This document shows, piece by piece, positions 1-9,994 of a DNA stretch of 64,000 nucleotides (position 1 is its first letter; each line of letters starts with the position of its first letter). The stretch comes from an uncultured Pelagibacteraceae bacterium (lineage in GTDB: Bacteria > Pseudomonadota > Alphaproteobacteria > Pelagibacterales > Pelagibacteraceae). The translations under genes and the position numbers were made by a program. Below the pieces are notes generated by a model. It searched no databases. It was not told where the DNA came from and was given only the letters and a program-made list of their open reading frames with translations. The DNA lies in assembly GCA_902535745.1 (NCBI GenBank), contig CACAUR010000002.1, positions 62,001-126,000 on the forward strand, read 5' to 3'.

Positions 1-28
1 AAATTTTTCTGATATTGAAAGTGCATAA
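1..28 (+). CDS. C-terminal tail of an upstream gene (partial, reads ...NFSDIESA*), TAATG overlap with ppdK
   Basis: Open frame from position 2 to TAA at 26-28, overlapping the ATG at 28; too short to identify. Confidence 0.35.
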
Positions 29-2688
29 TGAGCAATTTAGTTTTTAATTTTAAATCTAAAAAAATAAAAAATATAAAGTATCCAAAGTTTGTTTTAGGCG
101 GAAAAGGAGCAAATCTTGCTCAAATGGGAAAACTTGGTTTACCCGTGCCACCTGGATTTACTATATCTACTGAGGTCTGTGAAATATTTTATAAAAATAA
201 TAAAAAACTTAATCAGAAACTAATTAAATCTATTAAGCAAGAATTAAAACAAATCGAAAAAGAATGTGGAAAAAAATTTGGTGATTTAGATAATCCATTA
301 CTAGTTTCAGTAAGGTCAGGCGCAAGAGTTTCAATGCCTGGAATGATGGATACAATTTTAAATTTAGGTTTGAACGATGAAACAGTCAAAGCTCTTGCAA
401 AAAAAACATCCAATATGAGGTTTGCAAAAGATAGTTATAGAAGATTTATTCAAATGTATTCGAATGTGGTGCTTGGAGTAGAAAGTTATAATTTTGAGGA
501 ATTAATTGAAAATTATAAGTTAACTAAGGGCGTTTTGTTAGATACTGATTTAGATGAAAATGATTGGGATGGTCTTATTGATGACTTTAAAAACGTTGTT
601 AAAGAAAAGACTAAAAAACAATTCCCTCAAGATGTTTATGAACAATTGTTTGGAGCTATTTCAGCAGTTTTTTTGTCATGGGAAAGTAACCGTGCAAAAG
701 TTTATAGAAAATTAAATCAAATACCTTCCGCATGGGGAACAGCTATAAACGTTCAATCAATGGTTTTTGGAAATATGGGTAACGATTGTGCAACAGGTGT
801 AGTTTTTACTAGGAACCCATCAAATGGAAAAAATGAAATTTACGGAGAATATCTTATAAATGCTCAAGGGGAGGATGTTGTAGCTGGCACAAGGACGCCA
901 AACTATATAACAAAAAAAGCGAATAAAGACTCAAACTCAAAAGGTAAATCAATGGAACAGGCCATGCCAAAGGTTTATACCCAACTAAAAAAAATTCTCA
1001 AACTTTTAGAAAAATTTTACAAAGATATGCAAGACGTAGAATTCACAGTTGAAAATTCTAAATTGTGGATGCTTCAAACAAGATCTGGAAAAAGAACTGC
1101 AAAATCTGCAGTAAAAATAGCTGTAGACATGGTCAAAGAAAAATTGATAACGAAAAAAGAGGCAGTTTTAAGAGTTGATCCTAACACTTTGGACACACTT
1201 CTGCATCCATCATTAGACGAAACAAAAGAAGTAAAAACTATTGCAAAAGGTTTACCTGCTTCTCCAGGTGCAACAAGTGGAAAAGTTGTTTTTTCATCTG
1301 ATGAAGCAGAGAGATTAAATGGGATGATGCAAGATACAATACTTGTAAGAGTAGAAACCTCACCTGAGGATATCCATGGTATGCATGCTGCAAAAGGTAT
1401 TTTAACTGCTCGCGGAGGAATGACTAGTCATGCTGCTGTTGTTGCAAGAGGTATGGGAAGACCATGTGTTTCAGGTTCCAGTGAAATAGATATCAATTAC
1501 GAGCAAAAAATATTTAAAACTTCTTCAAACGTAGAAGTAAAAGAAGGAGATGTGATTACAATTGATGGATCTACAGGTAGAGTTATTTTAGATAAAGTTC
1601 CAACGTTAAAGCCAGAGATCTCAGGTGATTTTTCAAAATTAATGAGTTGGGCTGATAGTTACAGAAAATTAAAAGTAAGAACAAACTCCGAGACCCCTCT
1701 TGATACAAAAACGGCAAGAGAATTTGGAGCTGAGGGGATTGGTCTTTGTAGAACTGAGCATATGTTTTTTGACGAAGATAGAATTTTGTCTGTAAGAGAA
1801 ATGATTTTATCAAAAACTATAGAAGATAGAAATAAGGCTTTGGCAAAATTACTACCTCATCAAAAAAATGACTTTATTCAAATTTTTGAAATTATGAATG
1901 GTCTTCCAGTGACAGTTAGATTACTTGATCCACCTTTACACGAATTTTTACCCAAAAATGATAAAGAAATAGGAGACCTTAGTACAGTGACTGGTTTAAA
2001 CCCAAGCGAAATAAAGTCAAGGACAGATGAATTGCATGAACATAATCCAATGCTCGGTCATCGAGGATGTAGATTAGGTATTTCCTTTCCAGAAATTTAC
2101 GAAATGCAGTGCAGAGCAATTTTTGAAGCTTTGGTTGAATGTAAAAAAAAGAAACTCAAATCTACAATGCCAGAAATAATGATACCCCTTGTATCAACCG
2201 AAGCTGAAATCAAAATAATGAAAGATTTAGTAATAAGAGTTGCTAAAAAAGTTCAAGATGAAAATAATACTAAAATAAGTTTTTTGGTGGGAACTATGAT
2301 TGAACTTCCAAGAGCAGCCATTAAAGCAAAAGATATTGCAAAACATGCTGAATTTTTTAGTTTTGGTACTAATGATTTAACTCAGACAACTTTTGGCATT
2401 AGCAGAGATGATAGTGGAAAATTTTTAAATGATTATATTGAAAATAAAATATTTGATATTGATCCTTTTGTTTCAATAGACGAGGGTGTAGGGGATTTAA
2501 TTGAAATAGCTTCGTTAAAAGGTAGAAAACAAAATAAAAAAATTAAACTTGGAATTTGTGGAGAACATGGTGGAGATCCTAAAAGTATAAGTTTTTGTTC
2601 TAAAACTGGGTTGAATTATGTCTCTTGTTCACCTTACAGAGTTCCCGTTGCACGTCTAGCAGCAGCTCAAGCAGAATTAAAAAAATAA
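28..2688 (+). CDS. ppdK: Pyruvate, phosphate dikinase
   Basis: 886 aa; GGKGANLAQM N-terminus, GGMTSHAAVVARGMGRPCVSG phosphohistidine region, GICGEHGGDP C-terminal motif. Confidence 0.96.
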   Translation: MSNLVFNFKSKKIKNIKYPKFVLGGKGANLAQMGKLGLPVPPGFTISTEVCEIFYKNNKKLNQKLIKSIKQELKQIEKECGKKFGDLDNPLLVSVRSGARVSMPGMMDTILNLGLNDETVKALAKKTSNMRFAKDSYRRFIQMYSNVVLGVESYNFEELIENYKLTKGVLLDTDLDENDWDGLIDDFKNVVKEKTKKQFPQDVYEQLFGAISAVFLSWESNRAKVYRKLNQIPSAWGTAINVQSMVFGNMGNDCATGVVFTRNPSNGKNEIYGEYLINAQGEDVVAGTRTPNYITKKANKDSNSKGKSMEQAMPKVYTQLKKILKLLEKFYKDMQDVEFTVENSKLWMLQTRSGKRTAKSAVKIAVDMVKEKLITKKEAVLRVDPNTLDTLLHPSLDETKEVKTIAKGLPASPGATSGKVVFSSDEAERLNGMMQDTILVRVETSPEDIHGMHAAKGILTARGGMTSHAAVVARGMGRPCVSGSSEIDINYEQKIFKTSSNVEVKEGDVITIDGSTGRVILDKVPTLKPEISGDFSKLMSWADSYRKLKVRTNSETPLDTKTAREFGAEGIGLCRTEHMFFDEDRILSVREMILSKTIEDRNKALAKLLPHQKNDFIQIFEIMNGLPVTVRLLDPPLHEFLPKNDKEIGDLSTVTGLNPSEIKSRTDELHEHNPMLGHRGCRLGISFPEIYEMQCRAIFEALVECKKKKLKSTMPEIMIPLVSTEAEIKIMKDLVIRVAKKVQDENNTKISFLVGTMIELPRAAIKAKDIAKHAEFFSFGTNDLTQTTFGISRDDSGKFLNDYIENKIFDIDPFVSIDEGVGDLIEIASLKGRKQNKKIKLGICGEHGGDPKSISFCSKTGLNYVSCSPYRVPVARLAAAQAELKK

Positions 2689-2694
2689 GAAAAA

Positions 2695-3528
2695 TTAAAT
2701 TTCTAATTTAAAATCAATAGCAGGAGCACTATGAGTAATGCTACCAACAGAGATTCTGTCAACACCTGTTCTTAAAACTGATCTAACATTTTTTAGAGTT
2801 ATATTTCCAGACGCCTCAGTTTCATAATATTTTTTTGCAATTTTTACACCTTCTTTAAGATTTTTAATATTCATATTATCAAAAAGCACTGTATTGAATT
2901 TAAATCCCCAAATTAATTTTAGTTGTTTTAAATTATCGACCTCAACTGTTATTTTTCTTCCTTTTTTATTTTTGATTGCCCTTTGAACTAAAGATTTTAA
3001 ATTTGAACTCGCGATGTGATTATCTTTTATTAAATACTCATCACTTAGATTAAATCTATGGTTAGTGCCCCCACCCAATTTAACTGCATACTTTTGTATT
3101 ACTCTTAAGTTTGGAATTGTTTTACGAGTACAGCAAATCTTACTTTTGCCTTTAGCATGTTTAACAAATTTATTAGTGTAACTAGCTATACCCGATATAT
3201 GAGAAAGAAAATTGAGCGCCACTCTTTCACAAATTAAAATGTTTTTTGCATCGCCTTTGATAATAGCAATAATCTGGCCCTTTTTAACTTGAGAACCATC
3301 TTTTTTTTTAATATGAAATTGGATCTTGTTATCGAAGATTTTAAATGTGCTTTTAGCAAATTCTATTCCACCAATGATTCCATTTTGATTTACGATTATT
3401 TTAAATGTCTTGATACTACTTTTCTCAATGAGATTTGATGTGATATCTCCGCCGGGGTATAAATCCTCATTTAAAGCGAGCTTAGCAGAATTTTTTATGA
3501 AACTTTTACTTAAAATTATTTTGGACAC
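2695..3528 (-). CDS. nadC: Nicotinate-nucleotide pyrophosphorylase (carboxylating)
   Basis: 277 aa; NFLSHISGIAS, TRKTIPNLR, KLGGGTNHRFNLSD motifs. Confidence 0.95.
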   Translation of the reverse strand: MSKIILSKSFIKNSAKLALNEDLYPGGDITSNLIEKSSIKTFKIIVNQNGIIGGIEFAKSTFKIFDNKIQFHIKKKDGSQVKKGQIIAIIKGDAKNILICERVALNFLSHISGIASYTNKFVKHAKGKSKICCTRKTIPNLRVIQKYAVKLGGGTNHRFNLSDEYLIKDNHIASSNLKSLVQRAIKNKKGRKITVEVDNLKQLKLIWGFKFNTVLFDNMNIKNLKEGVKIAKKYYETEASGNITLKNVRSVLRTGVDRISVGSITHSAPAIDFKLEI

Positions 3529-3533
3529 AGATA

Positions 3534-4523
3534 TTATCTGCCTATTTCAGCCATTCTCTCCACAGACTTTCTAGCTTTTTCAATTGTTTCATCTGACATT
3601 AAAATTTCATTTGTCTCATTTTTTAAACAATCTAAAATTTTAGGAAGTGTAATTCTTTTCATGTGGGGACATAAGTTGCATGGTCTTATAAACTTCACAT
3701 TCGGATTATCTACTTGGACATTATCGCTCATGGAACATTCCGTTACCATCATGACCTTTTCTGGTTGATTGTCTTTTACATATTTTATCATACCACTTGT
3801 TGATCCTGTAAAATCACTTGCATTTATAACGTCTGGTGGACATTCAGGATGAGCAATAACTTTTATTCCAGGATTATTTTTTCTTATCTCATTTATCTCT
3901 GTATCATTAAACTTTTCATGCACTTCACATGTTCCTTTCCATGAGATAATTTCAACATCTGTTTGTGAAGCAACATATTTAGCAAGATAATCATCTGGCA
4001 AGAAAATTACTTTTCTGACACCTAATGAATTTACGATTTTAACCGCATTTGCTGAAGTACAACAAACATCAGTTTCCGCTTTTACATCTGCTGAAGTGTT
4101 TACGTATGATACAACTGGAATACCTGGGTTTTGTTTTTTTAGTTTTCTCACATCTTCACCAGTTATTGAAGATGATAAAGAACAACCAGCCCTCATATCT
4201 GGCAACAAAACTTTTTTACCAGGACTCATAAGTTTTGCAGTCTCGGCCATAAAATGTACTCCACACATGACAATTATATCAGCTTTGGTTTTTGCAGCCT
4301 CAACAGCTAGAGCAAGAGAATCCGCAGAAAAATCTGATATCCCATGATATATTTCTGGTGTCTGATAATTATGAGCAAGAATTACAGCATTCTTCTCTTT
4401 TTTAAGTTTGTTTATTTCATAAATATAAGGAGCGTAAGTGGACCATTCAATTTCAGGAATAGTCTTAGAAATTTTTTGGTAAATTGGCTGAGTTGCTTTT
4501 TTTATTTCAGGAGTAAATTCCAT
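3534..4523 (-). CDS. nadA: Quinolinate synthase
   Basis: 329 aa; AHNYQTPEI, Cys-containing MCGVHFMAETAK, HPECPPDV, CNLCPHMKRITL motifs; 5 bp from nadC. Confidence 0.95.
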   Translation of the reverse strand: MEFTPEIKKATQPIYQKISKTIPEIEWSTYAPYIYEINKLKKEKNAVILAHNYQTPEIYHGISDFSADSLALAVEAAKTKADIIVMCGVHFMAETAKLMSPGKKVLLPDMRAGCSLSSSITGEDVRKLKKQNPGIPVVSYVNTSADVKAETDVCCTSANAVKIVNSLGVRKVIFLPDDYLAKYVASQTDVEIISWKGTCEVHEKFNDTEINEIRKNNPGIKVIAHPECPPDVINASDFTGSTSGMIKYVKDNQPEKVMMVTECSMSDNVQVDNPNVKFIRPCNLCPHMKRITLPKILDCLKNETNEILMSDETIEKARKSVERMAEIGR

Positions 4524-4579
4524 AAAACATATGTATCAACTTGAAAGATAATTGTCATTCAATTAATGTGACGCACAAG

Positions 4580-4665
4580 GCGGCCATGCTGAAATTGGTA
4601 GACAGGCACGGTTGAGGGCCGTGTGGACCTAGTCCGTGAGAGTTCAAATCTCTCTGGCCGCACCA
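4580..4665 (+). tRNA. tRNA-Leu (anticodon GAG), CCA encoded
   Basis: Acceptor GCGGCCA pairs with TGGCCGC followed by ACCA; anticodon stem CACGG/CCGTG with loop TTGAGGG; T-arm AGAGTTCAAATCTCT; class II variable arm. Confidence 0.95.
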
Positions 4666-4666
4666 T

Positions 4667-5011
4667 TTAAATAGCTTTGTTTTTTTTTCTTAAAAACACT
4701 AATAATAAACATCCTTTTTTAGAAAAAGATGAATGTTTTGAACCTGGCTTATACGAGATAAAATCACCTTCATTGAAAGTTGTATTATCCTCATCTGTAA
4801 GTTCTCCATCCAAAACAAAAAATTCCTCATAGTTTTGATGTTTATGTTTTAAACTTTTAGTACCAGGAGCCATTTTTAGTATGTAACTTCCAACACCAGT
4901 ATTTTGATTATAAGATATTTTATGCCAACTCATACCTGAAATTGGTTTTCCATAGCTGTTAAATTGAGTAAATTTTAATTTAGATGGATGTATTATTTTC
5001 CTATTTTTCAC
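4667..5011 (-). CDS. Cupin-domain protein
   Basis: 114 aa; KHKHQNYEEFFVLDGEL...GDFISYKPGSKHSS cupin motifs. Confidence 0.75.
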   Translation of the reverse strand: MKNRKIIHPSKLKFTQFNSYGKPISGMSWHKISYNQNTGVGSYILKMAPGTKSLKHKHQNYEEFFVLDGELTDEDNTTFNEGDFISYKPGSKHSSFSKKGCLLLVFLRKKNKAI

Positions 5012-5899
5012 TAATTTAACCAGTTAGGTTTTAATATTTCGATATTTGCTTCTCCACACTTGAATTCTTTGTTATATTCAAACTCCTTATCTTTAAATTT
5101 GATTAGGGCAAAACTAAATTTATTTGCTATCAAAACTTTACCAATTTCTACATTATTAGATGTAATTGTGTCATTATTATTTATAGAGCCTTTTTTTACT
5201 TGAAGCGGCAATAATCTTTTATTTAATTTATCTTTATTTTTAATACGTGAAGTATTTTCTTGGCCAACATAACAACCTTTCTTAAAGTCTATTGCATTAA
5301 GTTCCACAAAATTACACTCTATTCCAAATAACCTTTCCTGTAACTGGTCCATGTTACTTTGGGGTATACCTAGCTCAAAGCTTAATTTGTAGTATTCATC
5401 TATGTTAGAAGATTTAAGTTTCATTTTTTTTAGGGACATGTACAGTTTTTCAAGATTAGCAATAATTCTACCCCCCCAATTTTTTATTTCTTGGATCAAG
5501 AAGAATATGGTCCTCATTATATTTAGTGGTAAATCCCAACTCATCTTTTGCACCTTCTATAGATATGAATTTTTCATGATTAAAAGCAGCTACCACAAAT
5601 TCGTTGCTAAGATTTAAAATCTCTACCTTTGATTTTAGTTTATATATGTCTAATTTTTTATATAACTGATCAATTATTTTCTTTTCACAATCTAACAAGT
5701 AACCGTCTTTATGTTTGATTACTATAAAATCAAATAAAAATTTTCCCTGAGGTGAAAGCAAAGAGGCAAAACAACTTTTACTTTCATTTACTTTTTCAAT
5801 GTCATTTGAGATAAGATTTTGTAAAAATTTTTTAGAGTCTGGACCATTGATATACAAAATACCCCTATCATCTAAAATATAAACTTTTTCCGTATTCAT
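5011..5899 (-). pseudogene. ygfZ: YgfZ/GcvT-like folate-binding protein, split into two ORFs by a single extra G in a homopolymer (ORFs 5468..5899 and 5011..5553)
   Basis: N-part ends ...LLDPRNKKLGG*; other frame continues ...GGRIIANLEKLYM...KGCYVGQENTSR (YgfZ signature K-G-C-[YF]-[IV]-G-Q-E). Removing one G from the G7 run (plus strand C7, 5471-5477) joins them as DPRNKKLGGRIIANLEK. Confidence 0.85.
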
Positions 5900-5941
5900 A
5901 ATTGATTAATATATAAATATAATATATCTATTCTTAAAACA

Positions 5942-7246
5942 ATGTTAGATCTAATCATTAAAAACGGCGAATGTTATATTAACGGTAATCTTGAGAAAAA
6001 AGATATTGGAATATCTAATAACAAAATTATTGAGATTGGCGACTTGAAAAATAAATCCAAAGAGATATTTGATGCAAAAGGATTGACTGTTTTGCCTGGT
6101 TGTATTGACACTCAAGTTCATTTTAGAGAGCCGGGCTCAACAGATACTGAAGATCTTAATTCTGGGAGTATGGCAGCAGTCATGGGAGGCATAACATCAG
6201 TTTTTGAGATGCCAAATACAAAACCACCAACTACTAATTTTGAGGAATTCGAAAAAAAAATAAACATTGCAAAAAAAATGTACTGTAATCATGCTTTTTT
6301 TTTTGGAGCTACAGCTGAAAATTATTCAACCTTGGAGAAACTTAAAGATTTAAAAGGGTGTTGTGGAATTAAACTTTTTGCAGGATCTTCAACAGGCAAC
6401 TTATTGGTAGATAAAGAAAAAGATATAGAAAAAGTTTTTGAACACGCGTCAAAAGTTGTAGCAGTTCATTCTGAAGATGAAGAAATCTTAAAAATGAGGA
6501 AAAAATTAATTGAAAAAGGCAATGTAAAAACACATCCTATTTGGAGAAATGAAGAAGTTGCAATGTCATCAACTAGAAGAATTGTTAAAATTGCAAAAAG
6601 ATTAAATAAAAAAGCACATATACTTCATATTACTACAAAAGAAGAAATAGACTTTCTGTCTCAGAACAAAGGTAACATTACCTTTGAAATAACGCCTCAA
6701 CACCTAACTCTTTACGCACCCGATTGTTATGATAAAATTGGAACTTACGCTCAAATGAATCCGCCTATAAGGAATAAAACTCATCAAGATCGTCTTTGGT
6801 ATGCAATAAAAAATAATTACAATGATACAATTGGTTCAGATCATGCACCACACTTAAAGGCTAATAAAGATAAGCCTTATCCAAATTCACCCTCAGGTAT
6901 GCCTGGCGTGCAAACATTACTACCTGTCATGTTAAATCATATTAATAATGGAAAATTAAAATTAGAGCAATTGATGAAATTTATTTGTGAAAATCCTGTT
7001 AAAATATTTGGAGTTAAAAATAAAGGATACATCAAAAAAGACTTTGACGCTGATCTCACAATTGTAGATTTAAACAGAAAAATCACAATCGATAACAAAG
7101 ATATGCAAAGCAAATGTAAATGGACACCATATCATGGAGAAACTTTCAAAGGTTGTGCAGTAGCAACTATAGTAAATGGAAAAATTAAAATGTTAAACGG
7201 AAAAATAATAGGATCACCAGAGGGACTACCTCTTGATTTTAATTAA
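5942..7246 (+). CDS. pyrC: Dihydroorotase (class I type)
   Basis: 434 aa; PGCIDTQVHFREPG, EMPNTKPPT, GSDHAPH motifs. Confidence 0.9.
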   Translation: MLDLIIKNGECYINGNLEKKDIGISNNKIIEIGDLKNKSKEIFDAKGLTVLPGCIDTQVHFREPGSTDTEDLNSGSMAAVMGGITSVFEMPNTKPPTTNFEEFEKKINIAKKMYCNHAFFFGATAENYSTLEKLKDLKGCCGIKLFAGSSTGNLLVDKEKDIEKVFEHASKVVAVHSEDEEILKMRKKLIEKGNVKTHPIWRNEEVAMSSTRRIVKIAKRLNKKAHILHITTKEEIDFLSQNKGNITFEITPQHLTLYAPDCYDKIGTYAQMNPPIRNKTHQDRLWYAIKNNYNDTIGSDHAPHLKANKDKPYPNSPSGMPGVQTLLPVMLNHINNGKLKLEQLMKFICENPVKIFGVKNKGYIKKDFDADLTIVDLNRKITIDNKDMQSKCKWTPYHGETFKGCAVATIVNGKIKMLNGKIIGSPEGLPLDFN

Positions 7247-8048
7247 ACAATTTTTTACTTAAAGCTAAACATTCCTTTTTTAATTCATAGACTTCATTTT
7301 TAATATTTATTTTTGACATCAACTTTTTGTTATTAAGGTAGAAATCTTGGTTTCTTTTAAATTCATATTTTATAACTTTTAAAGATTTTTTATTATACTT
7401 ATTAAGCCAATTATTTATCTGATTTAAGAATATTTTTTTACCTATTGATACATTGTAGATACCTCTTAAATCTTTTTTAATTATCATTACCAATATTTGA
7501 GCAAATTTCTTTATAGATAAGAAGTCCTTAAATCTATTTCCATTATCATAGATAAAACCTTTTTTTGCCTTTTCATAAAACAAATCAACAAAAGTTTTAT
7601 GAAGATTCTCTCGAAACTTTAATTTAAATCCAATTATATTTGATATTCTCAATATCAATAAGTTTGATTTCAGCTTACTTTTTAAAAAATTTTCTGTGAT
7701 TAGTTTATTTTTTGAGTAATACGATAAAGGGTTTAACTTATCATTCTCCTTAATATTTTTTTTTGATTTATAAACCTTTCTTGAGCTAAAAAAAATAAAT
7801 GTATTTTTTTTTGGATCCAAAAGGTTTGATATTTGAAAATCATTATCAAATTTTTTATCATACTTTTTTTTGATGTAGTTTTTGTTTATTGATGTGTTGA
7901 TTATATAATCATATTTAACTATTGATTTTTTGACATTATTAACTTCTTTAAAAGATATGAAACTAAGTTTAAATTTTTTACGTAAATATTTATTTAAATA
8001 ATTCCCTAAAAAACCCCTTTTTCCAATTAATAGTATTCTTTTCATCAT
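7239..8048 (-). CDS. NAD-dependent epimerase/dehydratase (dTDP-4-dehydrorhamnose reductase-like)
   Basis: 269 aa; N-terminal ILLIGKRGFLGNYL Rossmann motif, YYSKNKLITENFL catalytic YxxxK. Confidence 0.7.
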   Translation of the reverse strand: MMKRILLIGKRGFLGNYLNKYLRKKFKLSFISFKEVNNVKKSIVKYDYIINTSINKNYIKKKYDKKFDNDFQISNLLDPKKNTFIFFSSRKVYKSKKNIKENDKLNPLSYYSKNKLITENFLKSKLKSNLLILRISNIIGFKLKFRENLHKTFVDLFYEKAKKGFIYDNGNRFKDFLSIKKFAQILVMIIKKDLRGIYNVSIGKKIFLNQINNWLNKYNKKSLKVIKYEFKRNQDFYLNNKKLMSKINIKNEVYELKKECLALSKKLFN

Positions 8049-8830
8049 TACAAAAACTTACATATAAATTTTGTAAGAAGAAAGTCGAAATTTTTATCAA
8101 AATTTAATTTATTATCTTTAGAAAATTGTTGAAAAAATTGATGAGCTTGCATCCTTCTTTTCCACCAATTTTTTGAAAACTTGTTAAATTTCGAAGATAT
8201 GTTTGAGGCAGTTTTTCTGTAAAAGGTTAAATTTTCATTTATTATATGAAAATCTTTTAAAATATATTTTGAAAATAAACAGATTCTTAAATCTAACCAT
8301 ACGTCAGTAAAATCTTTGTAAGAAATAACTTTTAACAACGCCTCAAAACAATTTTTTTTAATTGAAATACAGCTAGTTGGATGAATATATGGCCAGTATG
8401 TTTTGAAAAAACTAAGTTTTGTTTTTTTCGAATAAATATTGTTATTTTCAACTATTAACGGATAATCGAAAACTATTTTTGCATTTTTATTATTATTAAA
8501 GTAATCAACTACTTTCTCAATTTTTTCTTTATTAAAATAATCATCGCTATCGAGTAAAAAAATTAAATCACCTTTACTTATTTTAATTGCTTCTTTAAAG
8601 GCGTTTAATTGATTTAATGAGCCAAATTTTGTTTGAATTTTATTTTCAATAATCTTTACATTTGAAAATTGTTTGATGATATCGATAGAGTTATCTAATG
8701 AGTTATCATCGAAGAAAATTATCTCTAAATTTTTGTACGTTTGAGAATTTAAAGAATTAATACATTGCTGAATATACGGTGAATTATTATAGTTAGCTAT
8801 CAATATAGAAACTAAAGGTTTTTTTTGCAT
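8048..8830 (-). CDS. Glycosyltransferase family 2
   Basis: 260 aa; VSILIANYNNSPYIQQCINSLNSQTYKNLEIIFFDDNS, DLIFLLDSDDYF. Confidence 0.9.
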   Translation of the reverse strand: MQKKPLVSILIANYNNSPYIQQCINSLNSQTYKNLEIIFFDDNSLDNSIDIIKQFSNVKIIENKIQTKFGSLNQLNAFKEAIKISKGDLIFLLDSDDYFNKEKIEKVVDYFNNNKNAKIVFDYPLIVENNNIYSKKTKLSFFKTYWPYIHPTSCISIKKNCFEALLKVISYKDFTDVWLDLRICLFSKYILKDFHIINENLTFYRKTASNISSKFNKFSKNWWKRRMQAHQFFQQFSKDNKLNFDKNFDFLLTKFICKFL

Positions 8831-8896
8831 TAAAATTTATTTAAAAAGTTCTTAATTATAACAAAATTGTTATTTAAGTTATAACTAATTCTACAG

Positions 8897-9988
8897 ATGC
8901 AAAAAAAACTTATTATATTTATACCCTCTATAGAAGGTGGAGGAGTAGAAAAGAACTTATTTATTATATCTAATTATTTAAAAAATAAGATTAACAACAT
9001 TTCTGTTATTTCGGTCTCAAATAAATTCAAGAACAAATTTAATTATAAAATTAAGTTTATCTCTCCTAAGGCAGACTTTTGGAACTCAATAGGAAGAAAA
9101 AAAAAATTTTTTGTAGGCTTATTTTTACTTTTTATAGAAATTTTGAAAGATAGAAATGTTCTAGTTTTTTCTTTTCAAGGAAACGTGTATTGCACGTTAT
9201 TATGCAAGCTATTACGAATAAAGGTAATTGTTAGATCAAATTCAGCACCTGATGGCTGGTCTCAAAATGGATTTAAAAACTTTATTTTTAAATATGTCTT
9301 AAGAAGTGCCGACAAAATAATTGTAAATAGCTTTGAATTTAAAAAAAAATTTAAGACAAAATTTAAAATTCATGCCGAATGTATATACAATCCATTAAAT
9401 AAAAAAGAAATAATCAAAAAATCAAAAATCAAAAGTAAAATTAAGTTTGATAGGAAAAAATTGAAATTAATAAACATAGGTAGATACACTGATCAAAAAG
9501 ATCAACTTACTCTTCTAAAGGCAGTGAATAGAATTAAAGATAAAATAAGATTTAATTTATTATTAGTGGGTAGGGGAGTTGAAAAAAAAAATTTGGTTAA
9601 ATATATTTATGAAAATAATCTTTCTAAACAAGTAAAATTATTAGATTTTCAGAATAATCCTTTTAATTTAATTAAATCTTCAGATGTTTTTATTTTATCC
9701 TCAATATATGAAGGTTTACCAAACGTTTTGTTAGAATCTCAGGTCTTAAGAAAATTTATCATTTCTTCAAATTGTCCAACTGGACCAAGAGAAATTCTTT
9801 TAAACGGAAAAGCAGGGTTTTTGTTTAATGTTGGTAATTATTTAGAATTGTCAAATTTAATTTTGCATTATTCTAAAAATAAAAAGTCATTATCCAAAAA
9901 AATATCAATAGGTTATAAAAATTTGAATAGATTTGATTATAATCAAAATCTCAAAAAATATTTAAATATTATTAATTCTTTAATTTAA
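8897..9988 (+). CDS. Glycosyltransferase family 4 (GT-B)
   Basis: 363 aa; IPSIEGGGVEKNLF, INIGRYTDQKDQLTLLKAV, LSSIYEGLPNVLLES, CPTGPREIL. Confidence 0.9.
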   Translation: MQKKLIIFIPSIEGGGVEKNLFIISNYLKNKINNISVISVSNKFKNKFNYKIKFISPKADFWNSIGRKKKFFVGLFLLFIEILKDRNVLVFSFQGNVYCTLLCKLLRIKVIVRSNSAPDGWSQNGFKNFIFKYVLRSADKIIVNSFEFKKKFKTKFKIHAECIYNPLNKKEIIKKSKIKSKIKFDRKKLKLINIGRYTDQKDQLTLLKAVNRIKDKIRFNLLLVGRGVEKKNLVKYIYENNLSKQVKLLDFQNNPFNLIKSSDVFILSSIYEGLPNVLLESQVLRKFIISSNCPTGPREILLNGKAGFLFNVGNYLELSNLILHYSKNKKSLSKKISIGYKNLNRFDYNQNLKKYLNIINSLI

Positions 9989-9994
9989 TAAGTT

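Noticed and set aside
213-413. Minus-strand ORF inside ppdK, and similar 60-147 aa ORFs antisense to genes across the window (e.g. 1583, 21176, 22655, 25504, 27087, 30918, 35195, 36813, 43190, 48358, 53102)
   Set aside because: All lie opposite strongly recognised coding genes, have no domain motifs or plausible composition, and are expected by chance.
4049-4544. Three plus-strand ORFs antisense to nadA
   Set aside because: nadA is unambiguous on the minus strand; these show no recognisable motif.
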